Positions 17,351 to 26,494 of a stretch of 64,000 nucleotides of DNA are shown in pieces (position 1 is the stretch's first letter; every line of letters begins with the position of its first letter). The notes under the pieces are model-generated. The model ran no database searches and was not told the origin of the DNA. It was given only the letters and a program-made list of their open reading frames with translations. Source of the stretch: Alphaproteobacteria bacterium UBA7314 (GTDB lineage Bacteria > Pseudomonadota > Alphaproteobacteria > MPNO01 > UBA830); NCBI GenBank assembly GCA_002471575.1, contig DKQG01000029.1:131244-195243 (forward strand). The letters are read 5' to 3'. The position numbers were made by a program, and so were the translations under genes.

Positions 17351-18444
17351 GACTTTCGCGCACGCTCTCTTCCTATATCGGCCGGCAGTTTCTGTCGTCA
17401 TTTCTGGCCTTCACGGTCGGGCTGATCCTGATCATCACGATATTCGATGCTCTCGAGCTGTTTCGACGGGTTTCTGTTCGTCAAGAAGAAATCGCCTATC
17501 ACGCAGTCATCTCTATGGCGCTGTTGAAGTTGCCGACGATGGTGGAAAAAGCCATCCCGTTCTCTGCGCTGCTCGGCGCAATGTTTGCATTCTGGCGCCT
17601 GAACCGGCATCACGAATTCGTCGTTGCGCGCGCCGCCGGGGTATCGATCTGGCAGTTTCTGGCACCACCGATCGCTCTCGCGATCCTGATCGGCCTGTTC
17701 AAAATCGCGCTGTTCAATCCGTTTTCGTCGGCGATGCTGCTCAAATACGAAATCCTCGAAGCCAAATACATTCGCGGCAAATCGAGTCTGGCGGCGCTCG
17801 CCAATCAGGGGCTCTGGTTTCGGCAGTCGACTGGGGATGGCCACTATATCCTTCATGCCCGCAACATTGCGCCGCGCGATATGCGTATCGATAAGGTCAT
17901 TGTTTTTCTGATGCAGGATAATGACCGTTTCATCGGCCGTATCGATGCGCCAAGCGCGACACTGGAAGACGGATTTTGGCGCCTGAGCAGTGCGATCGTG
18001 ACCGCACCCAACCAGCCGCCCACACGGTATGATTTTCGGCGCCTGCCGACAGACCTGACCCGTGGCAACATAAATGACAGTTTTGCCCCTCCCGAGACGA
18101 TATCTTTCTGGGCGCTTCCAGGCTTCATTAGGGTTCTCGAAAACACGGGGTTCTCAGGCGTACGCCACCTGCTTCACTGGCACGCTCACCTTGCTCTGCC
18201 GCTAATGCTGGCGGCCGTCGTCATCCTTGCGGCCACATTTTCGCTGCGCCCTATCCGACGCGGCGGTGCAGCCGTCATGATGGTGTCCGGAATCGGCACA
18301 GGCTTTCTTCTCTATTTCCTCTCGGACGTGGTTTATGCGCTTGGCGTCTCGTCGAAGCTCCCGGTGATCATGGCAGCTTGGAGCCCGGCCTTGATCACGT
18401 CGTTTCTAGGCATTGCCGTTCTTCTTCATCTGGAGGACGGCTAG
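17347..18444 (+). CDS. lptG: LPS export ABC permease LptG
   Basis: Partner permease of LptF, 365 residues. It has the N-terminal motif YIGRQFLSSFLAFTVGLILI, then ELFRR, a periplasmic jellyroll domain and C-terminal helices (HLALPLMLAAVVILAATFSL). The start is TTG at 17347, overlapping the lptF stop as TTGA, which implies translational coupling and matched amounts of the two partners. The ATPase gene lptB is not in the window. Confidence 0.93.
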   Translation: MRLSRTLSSYIGRQFLSSFLAFTVGLILIITIFDALELFRRVSVRQEEIAYHAVISMALLKLPTMVEKAIPFSALLGAMFAFWRLNRHHEFVVARAAGVSIWQFLAPPIALAILIGLFKIALFNPFSSAMLLKYEILEAKYIRGKSSLAALANQGLWFRQSTGDGHYILHARNIAPRDMRIDKVIVFLMQDNDRFIGRIDAPSATLEDGFWRLSSAIVTAPNQPPTRYDFRRLPTDLTRGNINDSFAPPETISFWALPGFIRVLENTGFSGVRHLLHWHAHLALPLMLAAVVILAATFSLRPIRRGGAAVMMVSGIGTGFLLYFLSDVVYALGVSSKLPVIMAAWSPALITSFLGIAVLLHLEDG

Positions 18445-18445
18445 G

Positions 18446-20635
18446 TTGAATTTACGCGACCTGCGGAATGTAACTTTCGTTTTAGCAGCACTGCTGTTTC
18501 TCCAGTCGACGGCCGCCGCGCAGACCGGATCGCGCGTTCATCGGGACACGCCGGTTATATTCAAAGCCGACCAACTGCGTAACGAGCAGAAACTCGGTAT
18601 CGTCGTCGCGACGGGCAATGTCGAGTTTTCGCAAGGTGAACGTACGATGCTGGCCGATGTCGTAACTTACAATCGACGTGAGGACACCGTCACCGCCACG
18701 GGAAACATCAGCCTGGTCGAACCTACAGGCGAAGTGATTTTCGCGGACCGGGTCGAACTGTCGGGCGACCTGCGAAACGGAATTATTGAAAACATGCGAG
18801 TCCGGCTTTCCGACGACGCCCGTATTGCCGCTGCCAGCGGACGCCGGATCCGAGGGGAGAAGACTGAATTCCGCAAGGCCGTCTATTCGCCATGCAAGCT
18901 TTGCGAAAAAAATCCGTCCCGGGCACCCATATGGCAGGTCAAGGCATTTGACGTTACCCACGACCAGACGGCACGCGACGTGGTTTACAAGGACGCGTTC
19001 CTTGAATTCTATGGAGTCCCCGTGATGTACACCCCGTATCTCTCGCATTCGGATCCGACCGTTGAGCGGCGAACAGGGTTTTTGATCCCGTCATACGGCA
19101 GCGACACCGACCTCGGTCAGTTCATCAGTACCCCCTACTACATCAATATCGCACCGAATATGGACGCGACGGTCACGCCAACCGTCACCACCGGAGAAGG
19201 GGTAATTGGCGCCGCGGAGTTACGCCACCGTCTGCAAAATACTGCGTATACGATCGACGGCAGTCTCACCTATGCCAGCAAGGACCCCAGCGACGGGGAC
19301 ACCACGCGGGGCCATATCCGGGGCAACCTGTTGCACGAATTCAATCCCGAATGGCGGGGCGGGGCGGAAGTCTCTCTGTCGACTGACGATACCTATCTGC
19401 GACGCTACGAAATCGAATCGACGGATACGCTCGAAAATCGTCTCTATTTGGAAGGATTTCGTGGACGCAGCTACGCGGCAGCGAATGCATACTATTTTCA
19501 GGGACTTCGCTCGACCGACGATCCGGCAAACACACCGATCGTATTTCCCAAACTGGACTACAATTACGTCGGCGAACCAGCTCGTTTCGGCGGCCAGTGG
19601 TCGGTCGACGCGGGCCTGCTGACACTGACCCGGACTGACGGAACGAACACACGCCGACTCTCTGGAAACACGCAATGGGAACTCCCGCACACGACCCGAC
19701 ATGGCGAGGTCTTCCGGGTTTTCGCCTCGCTTCAGACGGATGCCTATCTGGCTAACGATGTCATTGACAGTGACGATCCGAACAGGACGTTGTCGGGCTT
19801 CAGTTACCGCGTTTTCCCGCAGGCCGGTGTCGATTGGCGGCTGCCGCTGGCGAGAAAAGTCGGCCGTTTAACGCAGATCGTGGAACCCATCGTCAGCGTG
19901 ATCCTAGCGCCGGACGGAAAGAACACCGACCGTATGCCGAACGAGGACAGCGTAAGCTTCGAATTCGATGACACCAGCCTTTTTTCCAGGAACCGGTTCG
20001 GAGGCATCGACCGTGTCGAAGGCGGACCACGTATTAATTATGGTCTAAACAGCGGATTTTTCGGGCTTAGTGGCGGGTTCAGTTCTTTCTTTATCGGGCA
20101 GAGCTACAGGCTGGATGAAAGCGATGATTTCGGATCAGACTCCGGGCTCGACGAACATTTTTCGGACGTCGTCGGCCGTATCCGTGTCCGTCCTGCCCGT
20201 TACGTGGACGCGCTGTATCGCTTCCGCCTCGACAAGGACGATTTCGCTGCCCGGCGAAACGAATTTACAGCGTCGATGGGTGTACCGCTTCTGCGGCTAG
20301 AAGTTGGCTATCTGTCGATAGACCAGCAAAACCTCATCGACTCCCAGGACCCCCAGGACGATTTCCGGGACCGGGAAGAAATTACGCTCGACATTCGCTC
20401 GAAATTTACCGACCGCTGGGGGGTCGGCGCGAGCACGCGCAGAGATCTGACCAGTGGCGTAGGAGCCCTCCAACATGGAGCCTTCTTATCCTACAAGGAC
20501 GATTGTCTCGAGTTTCGGGCCAATTATTCCCGCACGTTCACCCGCGACCGCGATGTCCGCCCCACAGATACAATTTCGTTGCGGATCGCCCTTAAGACTC
20601 TCGGAGAACTGCAGACTTCAAGCGGTGTCAACTGA
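18446..20635 (+). CDS. lptD: LPS-assembly outer-membrane protein LptD
   Basis: Outer-membrane beta-barrel that inserts LPS into the outer leaflet with LptE. From TTG 18446 it has 729 residues, with GGAGG 10 bases upstream inside the end of lptG. The signal peptide is NVTFVLAALLFLQSTAAAQ. The N-terminal OstA jellyroll (FKADQLRNEQKLGIVVATGN) is followed by the CxxC pair in SPCKLCEKNPSRAPIWQ, the barrel, and a single C-terminal Cys in DDCLEFRANYSRTFTRDRDV. The Cys layout (two N-terminal, one late) fits the inter-domain disulfide of LptD. A GTG-like earlier start at 18413 lies within lptG and lacks a signal peptide. Confidence 0.93.
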   Translation: MNLRDLRNVTFVLAALLFLQSTAAAQTGSRVHRDTPVIFKADQLRNEQKLGIVVATGNVEFSQGERTMLADVVTYNRREDTVTATGNISLVEPTGEVIFADRVELSGDLRNGIIENMRVRLSDDARIAAASGRRIRGEKTEFRKAVYSPCKLCEKNPSRAPIWQVKAFDVTHDQTARDVVYKDAFLEFYGVPVMYTPYLSHSDPTVERRTGFLIPSYGSDTDLGQFISTPYYINIAPNMDATVTPTVTTGEGVIGAAELRHRLQNTAYTIDGSLTYASKDPSDGDTTRGHIRGNLLHEFNPEWRGGAEVSLSTDDTYLRRYEIESTDTLENRLYLEGFRGRSYAAANAYYFQGLRSTDDPANTPIVFPKLDYNYVGEPARFGGQWSVDAGLLTLTRTDGTNTRRLSGNTQWELPHTTRHGEVFRVFASLQTDAYLANDVIDSDDPNRTLSGFSYRVFPQAGVDWRLPLARKVGRLTQIVEPIVSVILAPDGKNTDRMPNEDSVSFEFDDTSLFSRNRFGGIDRVEGGPRINYGLNSGFFGLSGGFSSFFIGQSYRLDESDDFGSDSGLDEHFSDVVGRIRVRPARYVDALYRFRLDKDDFAARRNEFTASMGVPLLRLEVGYLSIDQQNLIDSQDPQDDFRDREEITLDIRSKFTDRWGVGASTRRDLTSGVGALQHGAFLSYKDDCLEFRANYSRTFTRDRDVRPTDTISLRIALKTLGELQTSSGVN

Positions 20636-20674
20636 TGCCGTTTAACAAGTTGAAGCGTGATGAGAAGCCGATAT

Positions 20675-20710
20675 ATATATGCAGAAGCCTCAATATATGC
20701 AGAAGCCTCA
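20675..20710 (+). repeat. Tandem 18-bp duplication at the surA start
   Basis: Two identical head-to-tail copies of ATATATGCAGAAGCCTCA (20675-20692, 20693-20710). Each carries an in-frame ATG (20679, 20697), so the duplication adds six codons (MQKPQ plus Tyr/Ile) and a second possible start. Confidence 0.9.
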
Positions 20711-22007
20711 GATTGTAAAATGGATGCGAATAGGCAAACCATACCTTTCTAAATTTGCGGTTTCCGCAGCGCTGGCACTGATGATCCTGCCCACCGGTGT
20801 CCGGGCGCAGGCAGTGCAGCACATTGCGGCGATCGTGAATGACGAACTCATCACCGCCTACGATCTCGAGTCACGGATGAAGCTGGTGATCCTGTCCACC
20901 CGCCTGCCAAACACTGTCGAAGTCCGGCGACGGATCAGAAATCAGGTTTTGCGTTCGCTGATCGACGAGCGTCTGCAGATGCAGGAAGCCAAGCGCCGAA
21001 ATATTTCCGTAGGTAAGCGCGATCTCCGGCGCGCAAAATCGACCATCGAAAAGCAAAACAAGTTGCCGAAAGATGGCCTCGAGAGAATGCTGCTGCAAAA
21101 TGACGTCCCGCTTTCGGCGATGGAAGAACAACTGCGCGCGGGTATTGCCTGGTCAAAACTGGTCGGACGCAGACTGCGTCCGCGCATTACCATCGGCGAG
21201 GACGAAATAGACGAGGCGCTCGACCGGATTAAATCCAGACAGGGACAAACCGAATACCGGCTGGCCGAGATTCTTCTGGCCGTAGGCGGCCCTGAAGAGG
21301 AAGAAAATGTTCGCCGCGCCGCTGAAGGGATTCGCCGGCAAATACAAAACGGCGCCAATTTCGCGGCGATCGCGCGCCAATTTTCACAAAGCGCGACGGC
21401 CGCAGTGGGAGGGGATCTGGGCTGGATTCACGAAGCGGAACTAAACGACAATCTCAAAGACATCGTGCCCGGTCTTCAGGAAGGCACGATATCGCAACCG
21501 ATTAAAACGGTTACCGGATACAGATTACTGACCCTAAGGGGTAGCCGAAAAATCGGGGAAACAGCGAGCAAGCCGGAAACAGTCGATCTGAGACAGATAT
21601 TTCTTCCCTTTCCAAAATCGGCTGCGCCTATAGACATCGAAGCGCACATCGGTCTCGCCAAAACGGTCCGCGACACGGCCACGGGGTGTAAGGATTTCGG
21701 CCTTCTGGCCAAGGAGATTCGGTCGACGCGCCCGCCCAATCTGGGCAGATTAGCGCTGAAGGACCTGTCGCCGGCAATACGTAACGTCGTACGCGACGTC
21801 CAGGTGGGGGAGATCAGCGACCCGGTCAAGATGTCGAGTGGCGTACTGTTACTGATGGTTTGCAGCCGCGAGGGTGGCAAGAGTGGAATCAAAATGCCTG
21901 AACGCGATGCCATCGCCGATCGGCTGATGCAGGAAAGGCTGTCGCTGATGTCGCGGCGTTACCTGCGCGACATCCGCCTGTCCGCCGTCATCGATATCAG
22001 GGTCTGA
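20679..22007 (+). CDS. surA: Periplasmic chaperone / peptidyl-prolyl isomerase SurA
   Basis: Periplasmic folding factor for outer-membrane proteins, including LptD encoded just upstream. Three possible starts exist: ATG 20679 and 20697 in an 18-bp tandem duplication, and ATG 20724 (MRIGKPYLSKFAVSAALALM), which gives the neatest signal peptide (cleavage near VRAQA). The SurA N-domain begins IAAIVNDELITAYDLESRM. One full parvulin domain spans YRLAEILLAVGGPEEEENVR to TGYRLLTLRG. A second, more degenerate one (LRQIFLPFPKSAAPID onward) ends near GVLLLMVCSRE. It is followed at 4 bases by pdxA. Confidence 0.9.
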   Translation: MQKPQYMQKPQIVKWMRIGKPYLSKFAVSAALALMILPTGVRAQAVQHIAAIVNDELITAYDLESRMKLVILSTRLPNTVEVRRRIRNQVLRSLIDERLQMQEAKRRNISVGKRDLRRAKSTIEKQNKLPKDGLERMLLQNDVPLSAMEEQLRAGIAWSKLVGRRLRPRITIGEDEIDEALDRIKSRQGQTEYRLAEILLAVGGPEEEENVRRAAEGIRRQIQNGANFAAIARQFSQSATAAVGGDLGWIHEAELNDNLKDIVPGLQEGTISQPIKTVTGYRLLTLRGSRKIGETASKPETVDLRQIFLPFPKSAAPIDIEAHIGLAKTVRDTATGCKDFGLLAKEIRSTRPPNLGRLALKDLSPAIRNVVRDVQVGEISDPVKMSSGVLLLMVCSREGGKSGIKMPERDAIADRLMQERLSLMSRRYLRDIRLSAVIDIRV

Positions 22008-22011
22008 CCCG

Positions 22012-23037
22012 ATGACGGACGATCGCCCGGTCGTCGTCACTATGGGCGACCCGGCGGGCATCGGGGGAGAAATTGCCTTAATGGCTTGGCGGGATCACCG
22101 GATCGCACTTCCTCCATTTTATCTGCTCGACGATCCAGACCGGCTAAACCGGCTGTCCGATGCTGCCGGCATCGAATGCCCGATCGCCGAAATAGACTAT
22201 GCCGATGATACAGAGAAAATGTTCAAGGACGCGTTGCCGGTCATGCGATTGAGCCGCCCCGTCCACGCCCTGCCCGGCGACGATAGTACCGCCGACGGCC
22301 CGATGGTGATTGAGGCCATCGACCGCGCAATCGATACCGCCATGGCCGGGGAAGCGGCGGGAATCACTACGAACCCAATCCAGAAAAGCCGGTTGTACGA
22401 CGCCGGCTTCACTGCGCCCGGACACACTGAATACCTGGGAGAGCGTGCCGGCCTAGACACGCCCCCTGTGATGTTGCTGGCGAGCCCTAACCTGAAGGTC
22501 GTGCCGGTTACGATCCATCTATCTCTGAAGGACGCAATTGGGGTGCTGACGACTGAGGAAATCGCGCGCACGCTGGAAATTACTATCAATTCGCTCAAAT
22601 TCGATTATGGCGTCTCCCATCCGCGAATAGCGGTATCGGGCCTTAACCCCCATGCAGGCGAGGGCGGCCACATGGGTCGAGAGGAAATCGACATTATCCG
22701 CCCCGCCATCGACCGGCTTTCAGGCGTAGATGCTGAGATACGTGGTCCGCTCGCAGGGGACACCATGTTCCACGAGGCGGCGCGCCGCACTTACGACGTG
22801 GCCGTCTGCATGTATCACGATCAAGCGCTCATCCCGATGAAGACGCTGGATTTCGACAACGGCGTCAACGTCTCCGTCGGCTTGCCGTTCGTGCGCACAT
22901 CTCCGGATCACGGCACCGCCTATAATATCGCTGGCACCGCGGCGGCCAATCCGACAAGCTTGGTATCGGCCATCAGAATGGCTGCAGAGATCGCGGCATG
23001 CCGGCGAAGAACCGGGAACGGTTACAGCTGTGCCTGA
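22012..23037 (+). CDS. pdxA: 4-hydroxythreonine-4-phosphate dehydrogenase
   Basis: NAD-dependent step of pyridoxal-phosphate synthesis, 341 residues. The start VVVTMGDPAGIGGEIALMAW is the family signature. Metal ligands and substrate contacts are in GLNPHAGEGGHMGREEID and MYHDQALIPMKTLDFDNGVN. The surA-pdxA-rsmA order is widespread in proteobacteria. Its last 8 bases overlap the GTG start of rsmA. Confidence 0.95.
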   Translation: MTDDRPVVVTMGDPAGIGGEIALMAWRDHRIALPPFYLLDDPDRLNRLSDAAGIECPIAEIDYADDTEKMFKDALPVMRLSRPVHALPGDDSTADGPMVIEAIDRAIDTAMAGEAAGITTNPIQKSRLYDAGFTAPGHTEYLGERAGLDTPPVMLLASPNLKVVPVTIHLSLKDAIGVLTTEEIARTLEITINSLKFDYGVSHPRIAVSGLNPHAGEGGHMGREEIDIIRPAIDRLSGVDAEIRGPLAGDTMFHEAARRTYDVAVCMYHDQALIPMKTLDFDNGVNVSVGLPFVRTSPDHGTAYNIAGTAAANPTSLVSAIRMAAEIAACRRRTGNGYSCA

Positions 23038-23884
23038 TACCCCGGCTCTTCCCGCTCTGCCGCCGCTTCGGGACGTTATCGCCGCCCATGGCCTGTCGCC
23101 ACGTAAATCGCTGGGACAGAATTTTCTCCTCGACCTAAATATCACCCGGCGCATAGCGAGTACTGCCGGGCCGCTGGACGGAAAGACCGTTCTGGAAATC
23201 GGGCCGGGCCCAGGAGGCCTGACGCGGGCACTGCTCGACGCCGGCGCGCGGCGCGTCGTTGCAGTGGAACGCGACACACGCTGCATCGACGCCCTTCGAG
23301 AACTCGCCGCCACCGTTGGCGACCGATTGCAGATCGTAGAGCTAGATGCGATGGAATTCGACCTGAAGCCCCTGGCCGCTAGATCGGGAAAAATCGCGAT
23401 CGTCGCCAACCTGCCCTACAACATCGCCACCCCCCTGCTGATTGGGTGGCTGAAGCAGATCGAGTTTATCAACCGAATGGTCCTAATGTTTCAGAGCGAG
23501 GTCGCCGACCGCCTCATCGCCACGCCGGGCAGCAAAACGTATGGGCGCATATCCATTGCCGCCCAATGGCGGTGCGAGGTGAAACCGGCCTTTACTTTAC
23601 CCGCCCGCGCGTTCACCCCACCGCCAAAAGTCGATTCGACGGTGGTTGAATTCGTCCCGCGCCCCGCTCCAGTGGCGGAAGCGGACGGCGACGCGCTCGA
23701 AAAAGTGGTCGCTGCTGCGTTTTCTCAACGCCGCAAAATGTTGCGGGCCGGCCTCAAGGGTTTATTCGACGACCCGGGTGCGACACTGGAAGCGGTAGGG
23801 GTCGCCCCGACCGCACGTGCCGAAACCGTCGATATCGCCGGATTTTGCGCACTTGCCCGTGCCTATGCCCGGAAAATGGCCTGA
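23030..23884 (+). CDS. rsmA: 16S rRNA dimethyladenosine transferase RsmA
   Basis: SAM-dependent enzyme that dimethylates two adjacent adenines in the 3' hairpin of 16S rRNA. It has 284 residues. The SAM site is LEIGPGPGGLTRALL, the catalytic motif IV is NLPYNIATPLL, and the N-terminal SPRKSLGQNFLLD is characteristic. The start is GTG 23030 inside pdxA. It converges with gmk, leaving only 3 bases between the stops and no room for separate terminators. Confidence 0.95.
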   Translation: MPDTPALPALPPLRDVIAAHGLSPRKSLGQNFLLDLNITRRIASTAGPLDGKTVLEIGPGPGGLTRALLDAGARRVVAVERDTRCIDALRELAATVGDRLQIVELDAMEFDLKPLAARSGKIAIVANLPYNIATPLLIGWLKQIEFINRMVLMFQSEVADRLIATPGSKTYGRISIAAQWRCEVKPAFTLPARAFTPPPKVDSTVVEFVPRPAPVAEADGDALEKVVAAAFSQRRKMLRAGLKGLFDDPGATLEAVGVAPTARAETVDIAGFCALARAYARKMA

Positions 23885-23887
23885 CTG

Positions 23888-24532
23888 CTACTGCCATTCA
23901 CGAAGACGTTTTACGAAATCCATCAGCCCGACTTGGCGCTCCCGTTTCAGCCGTTCCGCCGCCAGGATGGCTTGGACCTGAGCGACGCTGTCCTCGATAT
24001 CATAATTGACGATAATGTAGTCGTATTCAGGCCAGTGACTGATCTCATCCGGTGCCTTCGCCATACGTGCAGCAACCACGTCGGCAGAGTCCTGAGCTCG
24101 CGACTGCAGCCTTCGCGCCAGTTCCTCGGTCGATGGCGGCAGGATAAAGACGCTGGCAAGATCATTCCGCGCCGCCTGCTTCAACTGCTGTTCTCCCTGC
24201 CAGTCGATGTCGAAAAGGACATCCCTGCCGGAGCTCAACGCCTCTTCGACCGCCCCTTGGGGGGTACCATAATAGTGGTCGAATACTTTAGCATGTTCGA
24301 GCAGTTCGCGACGATTCAGCATCAGGTTGAACTCGGTAAGATCGAGGAAATGATAGTCCATCCCGTCGACCTCACCGGACCGTTTGGGCCGTGTCGTTAT
24401 CGATACCGACAGCGAAATATCGTTGTCGCGTTCCAGCAAAAGGCGGGAAATGGTGGTCTTTCCGGCACCGGACGGTGATGACAAAACCAGCATCAATCCG
24501 CGCCGTTCGATTCTTCCAGATGTATCCGCCAT
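23888..24532 (-). CDS. gmk: Guanylate kinase
   Basis: Phosphorylates GMP/dGMP with ATP. It has 214 residues from the ATG at 24532 (MADTSGRIERRGLMLVLSSP). The P-loop is SPSGAGKTT. GMP-binding elements are SVSITTRPKRSGEVDGMDYHF and the DIDWQGEQQL segment. The open frame extends to 24637, but that part overlaps the coding end of yicC and is not family-like. It is last in the fabD-to-gmk minus-strand run. Confidence 0.95.
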   Translation of the reverse strand: MADTSGRIERRGLMLVLSSPSGAGKTTISRLLLERDNDISLSVSITTRPKRSGEVDGMDYHFLDLTEFNLMLNRRELLEHAKVFDHYYGTPQGAVEEALSSGRDVLFDIDWQGEQQLKQAARNDLASVFILPPSTEELARRLQSRAQDSADVVAARMAKAPDEISHWPEYDYIIVNYDIEDSVAQVQAILAAERLKRERQVGLMDFVKRLREWQ

Positions 24533-24540
24533 GCCGAATT

Positions 24541-25425
24541 CTACTCGATATTCTGGATCTGTTCGCGCAGCTGTTCGATGGCTGCTTTCAGTGCAAGACC
24601 GATCCGCGTCAGCTCCACATCTGACGATTTGGAACACAATGTGTTCGCTTCACGGTTGAATTCCTGACAGAGGAAATCGAGCCGGCGGCCGATCGCGCCG
24701 CCCCCGGTCATCAATTCGCGGGCAGCCGCCACATGGGCCACAAGCCGGTCGAGTTCCTCGCGGACATCGCCACGCGCGACGATCAGCGCCAGTTCCTGAG
24801 CCAGGCGTTCATCCGAGACCGGACTGTCGCCATCCAGCAACTCGTCGAGCTGTTCGGTCAGGCGCGCCTTGCAGCGCTCTGGCTGAAGTTTTGCCAGAGC
24901 CGCCACTTGCGACGTCAGGCCCTCGATCTCCGAAATGTGTTCTTCGACCACTGCAGCGAGCCGCTCGCCCTCACCCAGCCGCGCAGCCGCGAGCTCACTC
25001 AGGAGATCCTCCAGGCTGGTCACAACTGCAGCATCCCGCGCGGCAACGAGTTCTTCAGCCTCGGTTTCCTCCTCGACCACCTCAATAACTCCGCGCAGCC
25101 CCATCAGAGACTCGACGTATACAGCCTCGCGACTGCCGCGGAACTCCGCCGCCAGCGTCATCATTTTCTCGAGAACGTCGCGATTGATCTCTAGTGCCGG
25201 TACCTTCTTGGGACGCTGGAGCGCAAGATTAATCGACAGATTGCCGCGCGCGAATATTTCGGCGGCGCGTTTTCGCGCAACGGCCTCTATATAATCGAAA
25301 CCTTGCGGTAGGCGGAAGCGCAGATCCAGCCCCTTGGAATTGACGCTTTTGGCTTCCCAGACCCACCTGTAGCCGGCTTCCATGCCGTCTACGCGGGCAA
25401 ATCCCGTCATGCTCGTTACCGCCAC
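24541..25425 (-). CDS. YicC-family endoribonuclease
   Basis: YicC/YloC family protein, recently linked to endoribonuclease activity, and widely encoded directly before gmk. It has 294 residues. The N-terminal MTGFARVDGMEAGYRWVWEA matches the family start SMTGFAR; WEAKSVNSKGLDLRFRLP follows. The C-terminal GRRLDFLCQEFNREANTLCS and SKSSDVELTRIGLALKAAIE are the DUF1732 signature. The start is GTG at 25425, with GAGGG a few bases upstream. Confidence 0.9.
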   Translation of the reverse strand: MAVTSMTGFARVDGMEAGYRWVWEAKSVNSKGLDLRFRLPQGFDYIEAVARKRAAEIFARGNLSINLALQRPKKVPALEINRDVLEKMMTLAAEFRGSREAVYVESLMGLRGVIEVVEEETEAEELVAARDAAVVTSLEDLLSELAAARLGEGERLAAVVEEHISEIEGLTSQVAALAKLQPERCKARLTEQLDELLDGDSPVSDERLAQELALIVARGDVREELDRLVAHVAAARELMTGGGAIGRRLDFLCQEFNREANTLCSKSSDVELTRIGLALKAAIEQLREQIQNIE

Positions 25426-25501
25426 CGGACCCTCGTTTATTTATCCTCGCCCGTCCGACATTTTATCATCTTCAATACGGAAAGTCGCCAGGAGGTTCCG
25501 G

Positions 25502-26488
25502 TCATTTAACGCGTTGGCGATTAATGCGCCGCCATTTCGCAACATTCCGGTTGTGTTCACGCAATGTCTCGGCAAAGGCATGTCCGCCGGTCCCATCCGC
25601 AACAAAATACAGGAAATTCGTCTCGGCGGGCCGCACCGCAGCCATCAGTGCAGCCCTACCAGGGTTGGCGATCGGGCCCGGGGGTAGTCCGACCCGCCTG
25701 TAGGTATTGTAATCTGAATCGGTATAGAGATCGGAGCGGGTCAACGGCCGACCCAACGGCCGACCGCCGCCCGTCACGGCATAGGCAACCGTCGGGTCGG
25801 ATTGCAGTCTCATCTTTCGCCGCAGCCGGTTATGAAATACCCCGGACACCTCTGCCCGTTCCACCTCGACCCCGGTTTCACGCTCGATGATCGATGCCAA
25901 TATCAGCGCTTCACGGGCCGACGTTATCGATATCCTCCTTGCCCGCGCCGCCCATGCCTCGTTCAGCGCTAGGTCCATCGCCTTTTTCATACGCGATAGG
26001 ACCGACGCGCGAGTATCGCCATAGCTGAAGAAATACGTCTCGGGGAGGTAAATTCCATCGGGCCGGTCCACGGGGACATCGCCGATCAGGCCCTCCGTGG
26101 CTGCAACTAGCGAAACCACCTCTTCAGTCAACAGGCCCTCTGGCACCGTCAGACGGCGTTTGACGGTCTCGCCGTTGACAAGGTGATCGGCAACGGCCCG
26201 CATACTCATCCCCGGCGTCAGGGCGAATTCACCGGCGCGCATCCGTCGCGCGGCCCAGGTGTATTGCGCGCCCAGCACAAACAGGCGCACGTTGTCTATT
26301 GCACCGGCCGAAGTTAGCAGGCCGGCAATATCCTGCACGCCTGTCCCCTTGGGAATGATAATTGTGACCGGTTTTTCCAGCGGGCCTTCTGCGCGATACG
26401 AATCCCATGCCCAGAATACACCGGCAGTGACCGCTATCACCGATACACCAAGCAGGATGCCGAGACAGCGGACGGCTAACCGCCGCAT
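25502..26488 (-). CDS. mltG: Endolytic murein transglycosylase MltG
   Basis: Inner-membrane-anchored lytic transglycosylase that ends growing glycan strands. It has 328 residues. One N-terminal membrane helix (LGILLGVSVIAVTAGVFWAW) is followed by a LysM-like region and the YceG domain with catalytic Glu in LASIIERETG. Family motifs FHNRLRRKMRLQSDPTV and YNTYRRVGLPPGPIANPG are present. Its start is 6 bases beyond the fabF stop, an order common in proteobacteria. Confidence 0.93.
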   Translation of the reverse strand: MRRLAVRCLGILLGVSVIAVTAGVFWAWDSYRAEGPLEKPVTIIIPKGTGVQDIAGLLTSAGAIDNVRLFVLGAQYTWAARRMRAGEFALTPGMSMRAVADHLVNGETVKRRLTVPEGLLTEEVVSLVAATEGLIGDVPVDRPDGIYLPETYFFSYGDTRASVLSRMKKAMDLALNEAWAARARRISITSAREALILASIIERETGVEVERAEVSGVFHNRLRRKMRLQSDPTVAYAVTGGGRPLGRPLTRSDLYTDSDYNTYRRVGLPPGPIANPGRAALMAAVRPAETNFLYFVADGTGGHAFAETLREHNRNVAKWRRINRQRVK

Positions 26489-26494
26489 GCCAGT

